This document shows, piece after piece, positions 22,926 to 32,106 of a stretch of DNA of 38,033 bases. How positions within the stretch are numbered: the first letter of the stretch is position 1; the number at the start of each line of letters is the position of its first letter. The stretch covers positions 1 through 38,033 of the forward strand of contig JAKBCH010000014.1 in the NCBI GenBank assembly GCA_021808055.1. Reading direction: 5' to 3'. The notes beneath the pieces were generated by a model, which made no database searches, was not told where the DNA came from, and saw only the letters and a program-made list of their open reading frames with translations. This DNA comes from Pseudomonadota bacterium. Lineage in GTDB: Bacteria; Pseudomonadota; Alphaproteobacteria; Acetobacterales; Acetobacteraceae. The translations under genes were made by a program, and so were the position numbers.

Positions 22926-24585
22926 ACAGGCCGTTTCAGGTTGGTCCATTGCCGCTGGTTTTGCGGCGGGTGAAGCCCCAGCGAATTTCTTTGCACTTTA
23001 TGAGGGTGAGAGTTTTGGTGTGCCAGAGCGCGGGGCGCTGGCCATTATCGCCCGGGCCCATGCAGGTGCAAGGGCGGATGCCGAAGCTGCCCGCACAGCG
23101 GTGCAGAGTGCTGTGCACACCTTCGCGGAGGGCTATTTCAGTGCGCGGCGAACTTTGTCGCCCGGCAAGGCGGCGGCGGCGGCGCTGGCCTCGGTTAACC
23201 GTTGGCTGGCGGGGCAGATGCAGGGCAGCGCGCAGGTTTCGCTTTCGGCCCTGTTGTTGCACGGCAGGCAGGCCGGGCTGGTGCAACTGGGAACCTGCCG
23301 GATGTACAGGCTGCGTGGAGCTGCGCTCACGCCGCTCATGCAGCCTCATATCCATCCGGGGGAACCCGTCCCCTTCATGCCCGCCAGAGCCTTGGGCCTG
23401 GACGCCGAGCTGACGCTGGATTTGGACGAGGCGGAGGTTGAGGCAGGGGATGTGTATCTGCTCATCGCGGGGCTGAACGCGGGTGAGGGTGTTTACCCAG
23501 CCTTGCTGTCGCTGCTGGCGCGTGCGGGCGAGGAGGAGCTGGCCGATGCCGCCCTGGCCGCATTGGCGGGTTTGCCATCGCCGGATAAGTCGGTGATGGC
23601 GCTGCGTGTACAATCCGTGCCTGACGCGGGAGAGGCTGACACAGCCCGTTCGGCACTGGCGCATCTGCCTATCCGCCCTGCCCCCCGCGAAGGTGATGTC
23701 TGGGATGATTTCGAGATCGGCACCGCTTTGTTCCGGGGGCGTTACACCAGGCTGATGGCAGCGAAAGATTTACGCACCAAAAGCGAGGTGGCATTAAAAA
23801 TTCCTTTGCCTTCGATGCTGCAAGACGAAGTGTTTACCGCTGGGTTCATGCGCGAGGCATGGATTGGTGCTGCCGTGCGCAGCCAGAACGTGGTGGAATA
23901 TATTGAGCTGCCGCCCGAGCGCCGCAGCGCGCTTTATTTGGTTATGCAGCTTTACCATGGCGAGACGTTGGAGAAGCGCCTGAACCATGCGCCGCTGATG
24001 AGCCTGCCGGAGGGCATGGGGATTGCTTTCCGGTTATGCGAGGCAGTGCAGGACCTCGCGGCCATTGAGGTGGTGCACAGGGATTTGAAGCCGGACAATG
24101 TGATGTTGCTGGAAACCGGTGAGGTGCGGCTGCTTGATCTTGGGTTGGCATATTTGCCGGGCATAGACGCCGCCAACGCGGCGCGGCCGGGCGGCACCAT
24201 ACGCTATATGGCGCCGGAGCTGCTGAAGGGCGCTGCCGCCAATGCGCGCACCGAGGTTTATGCGCTGGCGGTGAGCTTCTACCGCATGTTCTCCGGCGGA
24301 GCTTTTCCGTTTGGTCAGCATGAAAAACGGCCTTTGCAGCGCATACGCCCGGATCTGCCCGCCTGGCTGGGAGAGGCGCTGGCCAAGGGCCTGGCCCCCC
24401 GGCCGGAGCACCGCTTCGCCGATGCTGGAGCATTTGCCCAGGCCCTGCAAATGGGCCTGGCGGAAGGGCGGGACACGCCGCCGCCGCGCCCGCGCAAGGC
24501 CTTTAGCGGCTTACAGCTCTGGCGGGGGCTGGCGTTGCTGTTCGCCCTGCTGTTTCTATTGAGCCTCGCCTGGCGGGTGAAATGA
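22918..24585 (+). CDS. Serine/threonine protein kinase fused to a PP2C-like domain, with a C-terminal membrane anchor
   Basis: The 555-residue protein has a PP2C-like phosphatase fold (about 1-245), a eukaryotic-type kinase (about 262-500) and one C-terminal membrane segment (about 530-550, LALLFALLFLLSLAW). The kinase looks complete: Lys294 in VALKIPL, Glu313 in the following helix, HRDLKPDN (387-394), Asp407 in LLDLGLA (DLG in place of DFG) and APE at 432-434. In the PP2C half the metal-binding aspartates seem lost: the DGxGG site reads ARAHAGARADAEA (45-57), GDSR reads GTCR (125-128) and the late SDGL site reads IAGL (183-186). The start ATG 22918 overlaps the upstream stop by 8 bases, and the stop overlaps the next gene as ATGA. 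It probably acts at the inner membrane; its targets are unknown. Confidence 0.88.
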   Translation: MAEQAVSGWSIAAGFAAGEAPANFFALYEGESFGVPERGALAIIARAHAGARADAEAARTAVQSAVHTFAEGYFSARRTLSPGKAAAAALASVNRWLAGQMQGSAQVSLSALLLHGRQAGLVQLGTCRMYRLRGAALTPLMQPHIHPGEPVPFMPARALGLDAELTLDLDEAEVEAGDVYLLIAGLNAGEGVYPALLSLLARAGEEELADAALAALAGLPSPDKSVMALRVQSVPDAGEADTARSALAHLPIRPAPREGDVWDDFEIGTALFRGRYTRLMAAKDLRTKSEVALKIPLPSMLQDEVFTAGFMREAWIGAAVRSQNVVEYIELPPERRSALYLVMQLYHGETLEKRLNHAPLMSLPEGMGIAFRLCEAVQDLAAIEVVHRDLKPDNVMLLETGEVRLLDLGLAYLPGIDAANAARPGGTIRYMAPELLKGAAANARTEVYALAVSFYRMFSGGAFPFGQHEKRPLQRIRPDLPAWLGEALAKGLAPRPEHRFADAGAFAQALQMGLAEGRDTPPPRPRKAFSGLQLWRGLALLFALLFLLSLAWRVK

Positions 24586-25418
24586 TCCGCGTGCTCTATA
24601 TGAGCGATCTGCACCTGGAAACGCTGCGGCGGCGGCGCAGCCTGGCGGATGTTTTGCGCGGCCGTGCCCCGCCGCAATTGGGGCCCGCCTTGAAGGATGT
24701 GCTGCCGCCCAGCCTGATTGTGTTGGCGGGGGATATTCATAACGGCTTGCTCAGTGTGGCTTATGCCGACAGCCTGGCCAAGCGCTTCGAGGTTCCGGTG
24801 GTGCTGGTGGCTGGCAACCATGAATATTATTTCCAGAATTTGCCGGAAGCGCGCCAGCTCATGGCCAAAGCCGCCAGCGCCACCCGGGGGCGGGTATTGT
24901 TCCTAGATAATGAAATGGTCACGCTGGAGCTTGAAGGCGAAAGGCTGCATGTGCTGGGCAGCACACTCTGGACAGATTTCAACCTGAACCATGACGTGCT
25001 GCTTGCCAGTGCCCATGCGCTGGGGCGGATGAACGACTACCGGCTGATCAATGATGGCACCGAGCGGCTGAGCCCGAAGCACACCATGGCGCGCCATTTT
25101 GCCGCCCGCGCCTGGCTGCATACCAGCCTCGACAGGCTGGTGGCGGACGACCCCGCCACGCCAAGGCTGATCGTGACGCACCATGCGCCGGGGGCAGCGT
25201 TTCTGGGTAACAGGGGCGGGGCCATCGGCCCGGCCTATGCCTCAGACCTGCTGCCGGAATTTGAACCCTACGCACCAGCCTTTTGGATTCATGGCCATAC
25301 GCATTGCCGCCATGAGACATATAAGCATGGGTTTTGGGTGCTGTCCGCGCCGCAGGGGTATAGGCAGGAACCAAAGCTGGAGGATGTGGCGTATCAGCCT
25401 GGAATTTTGGAAATTTAA
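24582..25418 (+). CDS. Calcineurin-like metallophosphoesterase
   Basis: This 278-residue protein has the full set of metallophosphoesterase metal motifs: MSDLHLE (Asp9, His11), LAGDIHNG (Asp51), AGNHEYYF (Asn79, His80), LIVTHHAPG and IHGHTHCRHE. It should bind two metal ions and hydrolyse a phosphoester, possibly a nucleotide, but the substrate cannot be read from the sequence. There is no signal peptide, so it is likely cytoplasmic. Its ATG overlaps the kinase stop (24582-24585), so it is translated with the kinase fusion. Because the upstream PP2C domain seems inactive, one could speculate that this enzyme supplies the phosphatase function. Such enzymes usually act on small phosphoesters, so that remains open. 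Confidence 0.9.
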   Translation: MIRVLYMSDLHLETLRRRRSLADVLRGRAPPQLGPALKDVLPPSLIVLAGDIHNGLLSVAYADSLAKRFEVPVVLVAGNHEYYFQNLPEARQLMAKAASATRGRVLFLDNEMVTLELEGERLHVLGSTLWTDFNLNHDVLLASAHALGRMNDYRLINDGTERLSPKHTMARHFAARAWLHTSLDRLVADDPATPRLIVTHHAPGAAFLGNRGGAIGPAYASDLLPEFEPYAPAFWIHGHTHCRHETYKHGFWVLSAPQGYRQEPKLEDVAYQPGILEI

Positions 25419-25438
25419 GCCTGGTATGGAGGCAGGGT

Positions 25439-25444
25439 TTGACA
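25439..25444 (+). promoter_or_regulatory. Possible -35 element of the sarcosine oxidase operon
   Basis: A perfect TTGACA lies 55 bases before the soxB ATG in the 81-base gap after the phosphoesterase gene. The expected -10 position (25461-25468) reads only CATCACTC, a poor match, so the promoter may need an activator or may lie elsewhere. This is pattern evidence only. Confidence 0.3.
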
Positions 25445-25499
25445 GGAAATAATTCTTGTGCATCACTCTGTTTAACTATCAGGAATTTTTCTGCCCACC

Positions 25500-26753
25500 A
25501 TGAGATATTCTTTTCTCTCTGTCTTTACCCAGGCGCTGCGTGGTCACACGGGCTGGAAACCGGCGTGGAGAAAGGCGGAACCGGCTCCTGCCTACGATGT
25601 GGTGATCATCGGCGGCGGCGGCGGCGGGCTTGCCACCGCCCATTACCTCGCCAAAAACCACCCGGAGGTGGGGCGCATCGCGGTGCTGGAGAAAGGCTGG
25701 TTGGGCAGTGGCAATATCGGCCGTAATACCACCATCATCCGCTCCAATTATATGCTGCCGGGCAATGAACCCTTCTACGAGTTTTCCATGAAGCTGTGGG
25801 AAGGGCTGGAGCAGGACATTAATTATAACGCGATGGTGAGCCAGCGCGGCATCTATAATCTGTACCATTCGGACCCGCAGCGCGACGCTTATGCACGGCG
25901 CGGTAATTCCATGTTGTTGCATGGCGCGGACGCAGAATTGCTGGACCGCGCGCAACTGCGCCGGGAAATTCCATATCTGAATTACGACAATGCGCGGTTT
26001 CCCGTGCAGGGAGCGCTTGTGCAGCGCCGGGCGGGCACTGCGCGGCACGATGCCGTGGCCTGGGGCTATGCCCGTGCGGCTGACCAGCGCGGGGTGGATA
26101 TTATCGAGAATTGCGAAGTGACCGCCATTTTGCAGGAAAATGGCAAGGTGACCGGCGTGGAGACCAATCGCGGCACCATCCGTGCGGGCAAGGTGGCGAT
26201 GGCGGTGGCGGGCTCTTCCTCGCTGCTGGCGGCGAAGGCGGGGCTACGGCTGCCGATTGAGAGTCATGCCTTGCAGGCGTTCGTGACCGAGGGGCTGAAG
26301 CCGTTGATTGATACCGTGATTACTTTCGGTGCCGGGCATTTCTATATTTCGCAGTCGGATAAAGGCGGTTTGGTGTTTGGCGGGGATATCGACGGTTATA
26401 ACTCCTATGCCCAGCGCGGCAATCTGCCGGTGGTGGAGGATGTGTGCGAAGGCGGCATGGCACTGATGCCGATGATCGGCCGGGCGCGGCTGCTGCGGAG
26501 CTGGGGCGGGATTATGGATATGAGCATGGATGGCTCGCCGATCATCGACAAGACGCCTGTCGAAAATCTCTACCTCAATGCGGGCTGGTGCTATGGCGGC
26601 TTCAAGGCCACCCCGGCTTCGGGCTATTGCTTCGCGCATCTCATCGCGCGCGGAGAGCCGCACCCGGTGGCTGCCGCTTACAGGCTGAACCGCTTCGCCG
26701 AAGGCAAGCTGATTGACGAAAAGGGAGTCGGCGCGCAGCCGAACTTGCATTAA
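25500..26753 (+). CDS. soxB: Sarcosine oxidase, beta subunit
   Basis: This is the catalytic flavin subunit of heterotetrameric sarcosine oxidase, which oxidatively demethylates sarcosine (N-methylglycine) to glycine. The 417-residue product shows the FAD dinucleotide motif VVIIGGGGGGLATAHYLAKN, then VLEKGWLGSGNIGRNTTIIR, and RHDAVAWGYARAAD, whose His corresponds to the residue that holds FMN covalently in characterised enzymes. The C-terminal part has LYLNAGWCYGGFKATPASG. Characterised SoxB proteins have His in the fifth position of the glycine run (GGGGHG); here it is Gly. The ATG at 25500 has no clear ribosome-binding site. The stop shares a base with the soxD start (TAATG), so the subunits are made together. 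Confidence 0.95.
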   Translation: MRYSFLSVFTQALRGHTGWKPAWRKAEPAPAYDVVIIGGGGGGLATAHYLAKNHPEVGRIAVLEKGWLGSGNIGRNTTIIRSNYMLPGNEPFYEFSMKLWEGLEQDINYNAMVSQRGIYNLYHSDPQRDAYARRGNSMLLHGADAELLDRAQLRREIPYLNYDNARFPVQGALVQRRAGTARHDAVAWGYARAADQRGVDIIENCEVTAILQENGKVTGVETNRGTIRAGKVAMAVAGSSSLLAAKAGLRLPIESHALQAFVTEGLKPLIDTVITFGAGHFYISQSDKGGLVFGGDIDGYNSYAQRGNLPVVEDVCEGGMALMPMIGRARLLRSWGGIMDMSMDGSPIIDKTPVENLYLNAGWCYGGFKATPASGYCFAHLIARGEPHPVAAAYRLNRFAEGKLIDEKGVGAQPNLH

Positions 26754-26998
26754 TGCGCATCACATGCCCGCATTGCGGTGAACGCGGGGTGGAGGAGTTC
26801 ACCTACACCCAGGATGCCGAGCGTACCCGCCCGACAGAAACAGCCACCGAGGCGGAATGGGCGGAATATATTTATCTGCGCGACAATCTTAAAGGCCCGC
26901 GCAAGGAATATTGGTATCACGGCGCTGGTTGCCATGCCTGGCTGGTGGTGGAGCGCGATGTTTCAAGCCATGACATTCTTACGGTGACGCTGCCATGA
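26753..26998 (+). CDS. soxD: Sarcosine oxidase, delta subunit (zinc-binding)
   Basis: SoxD is the small structural subunit of the tetramer and carries a zinc site. The 81-residue product has Cys5 and Cys8 in ITCPHCGERGVEEF and His56 and Cys60 in YWYHGAGCHAWL, which match the four zinc ligands of characterised SoxD proteins. KEYWYHGAGC and WLVVERD are family hallmarks. It starts in the soxB stop codon (TAATG), and its TGA overlaps soxA as ATGA (26995-26998). Length is typical, about 80-100 residues. Confidence 0.94.
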   Translation: MRITCPHCGERGVEEFTYTQDAERTRPTETATEAEWAEYIYLRDNLKGPRKEYWYHGAGCHAWLVVERDVSSHDILTVTLP

Positions 26999-29784
26999 GC
27001 GGCTACAGGCTTGCTGAAGGCGGGTTAATTGACCGAACCCGGAGCGTGACTTTTAAATTTGACGGCAAGAGCTATTCCGGGTTCGCCGGAGATACGCTGG
27101 CTTCCGCCCTGCTGGCCAATGGCATAAAACTCTTTGGCCGCAGCTTCAAATATCACCGCCCACGCGGCGTGTTCACCTGCGGTTCGGAAGAACCCAACGC
27201 GTTGGTGGAATTGCGAACGGGTGCCTATCGCGAACCCAACACCCGCGCCACCATGGTGGAGATTTTCGAAGGGCTGGAAGCTTGCAGCCAAAATCGTGGC
27301 TTTTCGTTGAAATATGACCCGCTTTCGATAAATAATCTGCTGGCACCCTTTCTCTCGGCAGGGTTCTACTACAAAACCTTCATGTGGCCTGCTTCCTTTT
27401 GGGAAAAGCTATATGAGCCGATGATCCGCCGCGCGGCGGGGCTTGGTCGCAATGCTGGGCTTCCAGACCCAGATGTTTACGAGAAAATCACAGAATTTTG
27501 CGATGTTTTGGTGATTGGCGGTGGCGCGGATGGCATTGCCGCCGCTCGTCAGGCCGCCGCAAACGGCCAGCGCGTCATTCTCTGCGATGAGAACGCGCCG
27601 CTTGCCGGTTTGGAACTTCCGGAAACAATCAGCCTTTTTACCCGCACCACGGTGGTTGGCGTTTATGATGGCGGCACCTACGCGGCGTTGGAGCGCGTTA
27701 CTGACCATCTGCCATCTTCCTCCTCTCCACGCCAACGGCTTATCCGCATCATCGCCAAACGCAGCATTCTTGCCACCGGCGCGCAGGAACGGCCGATCGC
27801 CTTTGGCCATAATGATTTGCCGGGCGTGATGCTGAGCGCCGCGGTGGGCGACTACATCACCCGTTACGGCGTATCGCCGGGCCGCAATATTCTGCTCTAC
27901 ATCAATAACGATGACGCCGCCGCGTTGATTCCCGCGCTGCACGCGGCGGGCGTGAATATCGCCGGGGTAGTGGATGCGCGACCCCATGGCAGCGATGCGG
28001 TGCACGAGGCCGCTCGCGCTGCCAGCGCGCCGGTTTACGCCGGTGCGGCCATCATTCGTGCCATCGGCACGCTGGGTGTTAAGGCAGCGAAAATCCGCCT
28101 CGCTAATGGCACGGAGATGACCATCCCGTGCGACATCATCGCCACCTCTGGCGGGTTCAACCCCAATCTGGCGCTCACCTCGCATTTTGATGGCAAGCCG
28201 GTCTGGGATGCGGAGATTGCCGCCTTCATCCCCGGCAACATGCCGCCCGGTATGAGCGTGGTTGGCAAGGCGGCGGGGCAGGGGATCAATGCGAACATCC
28301 AGCAGGTTTTCCATTCCGGGTATGTGCCAGAAAAATCCTTCCTGGATTTGCAGAACGACGTGACGGTGAAGGATGTGAAGCTCGCGGAGCGCGAGGGCTT
28401 CGTCTCGGTGGAGCATGTGAAGCGCTACACCACGCTGGGCATGGCGACAGACCAGGGCAAGACCGCGAATGTGAACGCCATCGGCGTGCTGGCGGCAACA
28501 TTGGGGCGCGGCGTGGGCGAGACGGGCACCACACGCTACCGCCCGCCTTACGTGCCGGTGGCGATTGGTGCCTTCGCGGGTGCGCACACGGCCGAACATT
28601 TCCGCCCCACGCGGCTTACCCCCACGCATGATTGGGCGAAGGCGCATGGTGCGGTGTTTGTGGAAACTGGCCCCTGGCTACGCGCGCAATATTATCCAAA
28701 AGCTGGCGAGGACTGGCTGGCCGCCGCCCAGCGCGAGGTGAATGCGGTGCGCAATGGTGTGGGTATCTGTGATGTGACCACGCTGGGTAAGATCGACATC
28801 CAAGGGCCCGACGCCGCCAAATTCCTCGAATGCGTCTACACCAATAGCTGGACCAATCTTGCCATTGGCAGGGTGCGCTATGGGCTGATGCTGCGCGAGG
28901 ACGGCATGGCGATGGATGACGGCACCACCGCGCGCCTCGGCGAAACCCATTTCGTGATGACCACCACCACCGCCAATGCCGGGCGGGTGATGCAGCAACT
29001 GGAATTCGCCGCCCAGGTGGTATGGCCGGAGCTTGATGTGTCGCTCATTTCGGTTACAGACCAATGGGGGCAGATTGCCGTGGCGGGTCCGAAATCCGCC
29101 GCCATGCTGGCGAAGATTGTAGATCCACCTTTTGATCTTTCCAACGAGGCATTCCCCTATATGGCCTGCGGAGAGCTCACCGTGTGCGGAGGCGTGCCCG
29201 CCAGGCTGTTCCGCATCTCCTTTTCTGGCGAACGCGCTTATGAGCTCGCTGTGCCCGCGCGCCACGCCCAGATGCTGGCGGAAAAGCTGATGGAAGCCGG
29301 TGCGGAATTTGGCATCGCACCCTATGGCACCGAGGCGTTGGGCATCATGCGGATCGAGAAAGGCCACGCCGCCGGGCCTGAGCTGAACGGCCAGACCACG
29401 GCGCATGATCTTGGCCTGCACAAGCTGCTTTCGAAGAAGAAAGACTTTCTTGGCCGCGCCATGGCCGCCCGTGCTGCGCTTACTGACCCGAGCCGTCCCA
29501 CACTTGTCGGGCTGAGGCCGGTTAACAGCCAGGACATCATCCGCGCGGGCAGCCATTTATTCGCCTTGGGGGAGGAGACGGTGGCCGCCAACGACCAGGG
29601 GCATGTAACCTCCGCCGCGCGCAGCCCGAGCCTGGGTTCCATCGCGCTGGCGCTGCTGAAAAACGGCCCGGCGCGCATTGGCGAAACTGTGCGGGTTTAC
29701 GACAAGCTGCGCGGCGGAGATTTCCAGGCCGTTGTGACCTCACCCGTGCATTACGACCCGGATGGGAGCCGCCTCCATGCTTGA
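26995..29784 (+). CDS. soxA: Sarcosine oxidase, alpha subunit
   Basis: The 929-residue alpha subunit binds NAD+ and tetrahydrofolate and passes the methyl-derived carbon to form 5,10-methylene-THF. Order of domains: an N-terminal ferredoxin-like region (FDGKSYSGFAGDTLASALLA, about 20-100, with FKYHRPRGVFTCG), a FAD/NAD(P)-type dinucleotide domain (about 165-430, VLVIGGGADGIAAARQAA), then an aminomethyltransferase (GcvT-like) domain from about 545 (DWAKAHGAVFVETGPW, YEL.VPARHA, KGHAAGPELNGQTTAHDLGL). Family members are usually 960-1000 residues, so this one is slightly short but complete at both ends. It starts on the soxD stop and overlaps soxG by 8 bases. Confidence 0.95.
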   Translation: MSGYRLAEGGLIDRTRSVTFKFDGKSYSGFAGDTLASALLANGIKLFGRSFKYHRPRGVFTCGSEEPNALVELRTGAYREPNTRATMVEIFEGLEACSQNRGFSLKYDPLSINNLLAPFLSAGFYYKTFMWPASFWEKLYEPMIRRAAGLGRNAGLPDPDVYEKITEFCDVLVIGGGADGIAAARQAAANGQRVILCDENAPLAGLELPETISLFTRTTVVGVYDGGTYAALERVTDHLPSSSSPRQRLIRIIAKRSILATGAQERPIAFGHNDLPGVMLSAAVGDYITRYGVSPGRNILLYINNDDAAALIPALHAAGVNIAGVVDARPHGSDAVHEAARAASAPVYAGAAIIRAIGTLGVKAAKIRLANGTEMTIPCDIIATSGGFNPNLALTSHFDGKPVWDAEIAAFIPGNMPPGMSVVGKAAGQGINANIQQVFHSGYVPEKSFLDLQNDVTVKDVKLAEREGFVSVEHVKRYTTLGMATDQGKTANVNAIGVLAATLGRGVGETGTTRYRPPYVPVAIGAFAGAHTAEHFRPTRLTPTHDWAKAHGAVFVETGPWLRAQYYPKAGEDWLAAAQREVNAVRNGVGICDVTTLGKIDIQGPDAAKFLECVYTNSWTNLAIGRVRYGLMLREDGMAMDDGTTARLGETHFVMTTTTANAGRVMQQLEFAAQVVWPELDVSLISVTDQWGQIAVAGPKSAAMLAKIVDPPFDLSNEAFPYMACGELTVCGGVPARLFRISFSGERAYELAVPARHAQMLAEKLMEAGAEFGIAPYGTEALGIMRIEKGHAAGPELNGQTTAHDLGLHKLLSKKKDFLGRAMAARAALTDPSRPTLVGLRPVNSQDIIRAGSHLFALGEETVAANDQGHVTSAARSPSLGSIALALLKNGPARIGETVRVYDKLRGGDFQAVVTSPVHYDPDGSRLHA

Positions 29785-30289
29785 TGAAACCGCTTTGGCG
29801 CCGCATCCTTTCATTGGAATGGCACCACCCAGGCGTATCCGCAGTCTGGCCGCCTACAATGCCACGCTGCCTGCTTTGCAAGCGGCGATGGGGGGTGCGC
29901 TGCCTGCCACGCCCAAGCGCATCACCCATCAGGGGGCGGAGATTCTCTGGAACGGCCCGCGCCAATGGCTGGTGCTGGGGGAGCTGACATTGCCTGCTGA
30001 GTTTGCGGCCATTACAGAGCAGACGGACGGGCTTTGCCTGCTCAGTCTTTCCGGCCCGCACGCGGTAGAGATTTTAAAACGTCTCCTGTCCATCGATATC
30101 GCCCGCTTCGGCGCGGATGAGGTCGCCATTACCAGTGCCGCGCATATCGGTGTGCGCGTATGGCGAGAAGATGGAAATTTTGTTCTGGCCTGTTTCCGGT
30201 CCTTCGGCGAGGCATTACATCATGCCCTGGTGCAGGCGGCAGACATGTTCATAAGTGCATCCGCCCATAACCCTGCAGGAACCGTTTAA
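29777..30289 (+). CDS. soxG: Sarcosine oxidase, gamma subunit
   Basis: The 170-residue gamma subunit completes the tetramer and has the GcvT/YgfZ-like fold. Conserved pieces are [54 protein letters not shown] and [22 protein letters not shown]. The start is ATG 29777, eight bases inside the soxA end. An in-frame methionine-like codon farther upstream (29762) would only extend into soxA. purU begins two bases after its TAA. Gamma subunits are the least conserved of the four, so identity rests partly on position. Confidence 0.93.
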   Translation: MLDETALAPHPFIGMAPPRRIRSLAAYNATLPALQAAMGGALPATPKRITHQGAEILWNGPRQWLVLGELTLPAEFAAITEQTDGLCLLSLSGPHAVEILKRLLSIDIARFGADEVAITSAAHIGVRVWREDGNFVLACFRSFGEALHHALVQAADMFISASAHNPAGTV

Positions 30290-30290
30290 A

Positions 30291-31151
30291 ATGTCCCTCG
30301 CTCAGTATGTGCTCACGCTTTCATGCGTCAATCGCCCGGGTATCGTCGCCGCCGTCTCCACCTATCTGTTCGAGCATGGTGCGGACATTCGTGAAGCGCA
30401 GCAATTCGATGATCAGGAGACGGGTAAGTTTTTTGCCCGCATCGCGTTTCAACTTGTGGAAGGAGCGCAGATTGCGCCACTTCGTGCAGGCTTTGCAGCG
30501 GTTGCCGAGCCTTTCAAACTAAGCTGGCATCTCTCAGACCATTCCGTGCCCCGCAAGGTGCTGCTGTTTGTTTCGAAATTCGACCATTGCCTCGCGGACC
30601 TGCTTTACCGTTGGCGGATCGGTGAGCTGGAGATGCAGCCGGTGGGCATTGTCTCCAACCATGCGCGCGAGAGCTATAACGGGCTGGATTTCGGGAGCAT
30701 TCCCTTTCACTATCTGCCGATTACACGCGACACCAAGATGGAGCAGGAAGGGCAGATATGGTCCATCGTGAAGGAGAGCGGGGCGGAACTGGTGGTGCTG
30801 GCGCGGTATATGCAAATTTTGTCGGACGCGCTGGCGCAGAAACTTTCAGGCAAATGCATCAATATCCATCATTCTTTTCTGCCTGGCTTTAAGGGCGCAA
30901 AGCCCTACCACCAGGCGCATAAGCGCGGGGTGAAGCTGATCGGCGCCACGGCGCATTACGTTACCGCCGATTTGGATGAAGGCCCGATCATCGAGCAGGA
31001 TGTGGAGCGGATCACCCATGGCGACACACCAGATGATCTCGTACGCAAAGGGCGGGACATCGAGCGCCGGGTGCTGGCCAGCGCCGTGCGCTATCACCTG
31101 GAAGACCGCGTGATTATGAATGGGGCGAAGACGGTCGTATTCGCCGGCTAA
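30291..31151 (+). CDS. purU: Formyltetrahydrofolate deformylase
   Basis: PurU hydrolyses 10-formyl-THF to formate and THF, balancing one-carbon pools. The 286-residue product has an N-terminal ACT domain (about 5-85, [20 protein letters not shown]) and a formyltransferase-fold catalytic domain with [20 protein letters not shown] (catalytic Asn/His) and [16 protein letters not shown] (catalytic Asp). The ATG at 30291 has AGGA at 30277-30280 ahead of it; the ORF can be extended upstream only into soxG. Its place after the sox genes matches many proteobacterial sarcosine/glycine betaine demethylation clusters, in which methylene-THF from sarcosine is oxidised by FolD and then released as formate by PurU. 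Confidence 0.95.
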   Translation: MSLAQYVLTLSCVNRPGIVAAVSTYLFEHGADIREAQQFDDQETGKFFARIAFQLVEGAQIAPLRAGFAAVAEPFKLSWHLSDHSVPRKVLLFVSKFDHCLADLLYRWRIGELEMQPVGIVSNHARESYNGLDFGSIPFHYLPITRDTKMEQEGQIWSIVKESGAELVVLARYMQILSDALAQKLSGKCINIHHSFLPGFKGAKPYHQAHKRGVKLIGATAHYVTADLDEGPIIEQDVERITHGDTPDDLVRKGRDIERRVLASAVRYHLEDRVIMNGAKTVVFAG

Positions 31152-31189
31152 TTGGTCTAAGAAGCGCGCAAACGTGGAGGACGATCAAA

Positions 31190-32047
31190 TTGGCAGATAA
31201 TATCGACGGGAAGGTTTTTGCAACCAATTTGCGCGCCACCATTGCGGCGGAAGTCGCCACCCTGCCCTATAAGCCTGGCCTGGCCGTGGTGCTCGTGGGG
31301 GATGACCCGGCCTCAAAGGTGTATGTCGCCAACAAGGCGAAGCAGACCGTGGAGGTGGGCATGGCCTCCTTCGAGCATAAGCTGCCCGCTGAGACCACAC
31401 AGGAAAACCTGCTGGCGCTGGTGCGGCAATTGAACGCCGACCCCGCCGTGCATGGCATTCTGGTGCAATTGCCGCTGCCCCCGCATTTGAACGCGGATGA
31501 AATCATCGCCGCCATCTCGCCGGACAAAGACGTAGATGGGTTAACCGTGGTGAATGCCGGGCGTTTGGCCGCCGGTCTGCCAGGGCTGGTGCCCTGCACG
31601 CCTTTGGGTTGCATCCTGCTGCTGGAGGATAAGTTGCGGGACATGACTGGGCTGCACGCCGTGGTGATTGGGCGCTCCAACCTCGTCGGCAAACCTATCG
31701 CGCAGCTTTTGCTGCAAAAAAACTGCACTGTGACGATAGCGCATTCCCGAACCCGTGACCTGGCCGGGCTGTGCCGCAGTGCGGATATTCTGGTGGCGGC
31801 TGTGGGCAAGCCCGAGATGGTGAAGGCAAGCTGGATCAAGCCCGGCGCGGTGGTGATAGACGTGGGTATTAACCGTGTCCCCGCCGAGGGCGGCAAAACC
31901 AAGTTGGTGGGCGATGTAGCCTATCAGGAAGCCGCCGAAATTGCGGGGCTGATTACGCCGGTGCCAGGCGGGGTAGGGCCCATGACCATTGCCTGCCTGT
32001 TGCGCAACACTTTAACCGCGGCCCGGCGCATGGAGCATTGCACGTAA
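31190..32047 (+). CDS. folD: Bifunctional methylene-THF dehydrogenase / methenyl-THF cyclohydrolase
   Basis: FolD oxidises 5,10-methylene-THF with NADP+ and then hydrolyses methenyl-THF to 10-formyl-THF. The 285-residue protein has [20 protein letters not shown] (with the conserved YVxxKxK lysine), [23 protein letters not shown], the Rossmann motif [22 protein letters not shown] and [17 protein letters not shown]. Initiation is at TTG 31190, since no ATG lies near the conserved N-terminus. GGAGG at 31176-31180, nine bases upstream, supports it. It directly serves the sarcosine oxidase product upstream and hands 10-formyl-THF to purU, so the three steps form one pathway. Confidence 0.96.
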   Translation: MADNIDGKVFATNLRATIAAEVATLPYKPGLAVVLVGDDPASKVYVANKAKQTVEVGMASFEHKLPAETTQENLLALVRQLNADPAVHGILVQLPLPPHLNADEIIAAISPDKDVDGLTVVNAGRLAAGLPGLVPCTPLGCILLLEDKLRDMTGLHAVVIGRSNLVGKPIAQLLLQKNCTVTIAHSRTRDLAGLCRSADILVAAVGKPEMVKASWIKPGAVVIDVGINRVPAEGGKTKLVGDVAYQEAAEIAGLITPVPGGVGPMTIACLLRNTLTAARRMEHCT

Positions 32048-32067
32048 ACAATACTGGCCTTTTCGAT

Positions 32068-32087
32068 GTTCGCGTCATAAGACGAAC
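32068..32087. promoter_or_regulatory. Imperfect palindrome upstream of the XRE-cupin gene
   Basis: GTTCGCGTC and GACGAAC form an inverted repeat (with one extra base in the left arm) around ATAA. It lies between the folD stop and the ribosome-binding site AGGAGGG (32091-32097) of the regulator gene. It could be an autoregulatory operator, but no second copy was found at the soxB promoter, so this is tentative. Confidence 0.25.
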
Positions 32088-32106
32088 AAGAGGAGGGTGG
32101 TGGATT

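Noticed and set aside
27409..28647. 412-codon minus-strand open frame inside soxA
   Set aside because: It is antisense to a clear soxA and has an Arg/His/Gly-rich composition typical of a shadow frame.
32038..32106. Upstream extension of the XRE-cupin gene overlapping folD
   Set aside because: A strong AGGAGGG lies just before ATG 32107, and the added residues match nothing in the family.
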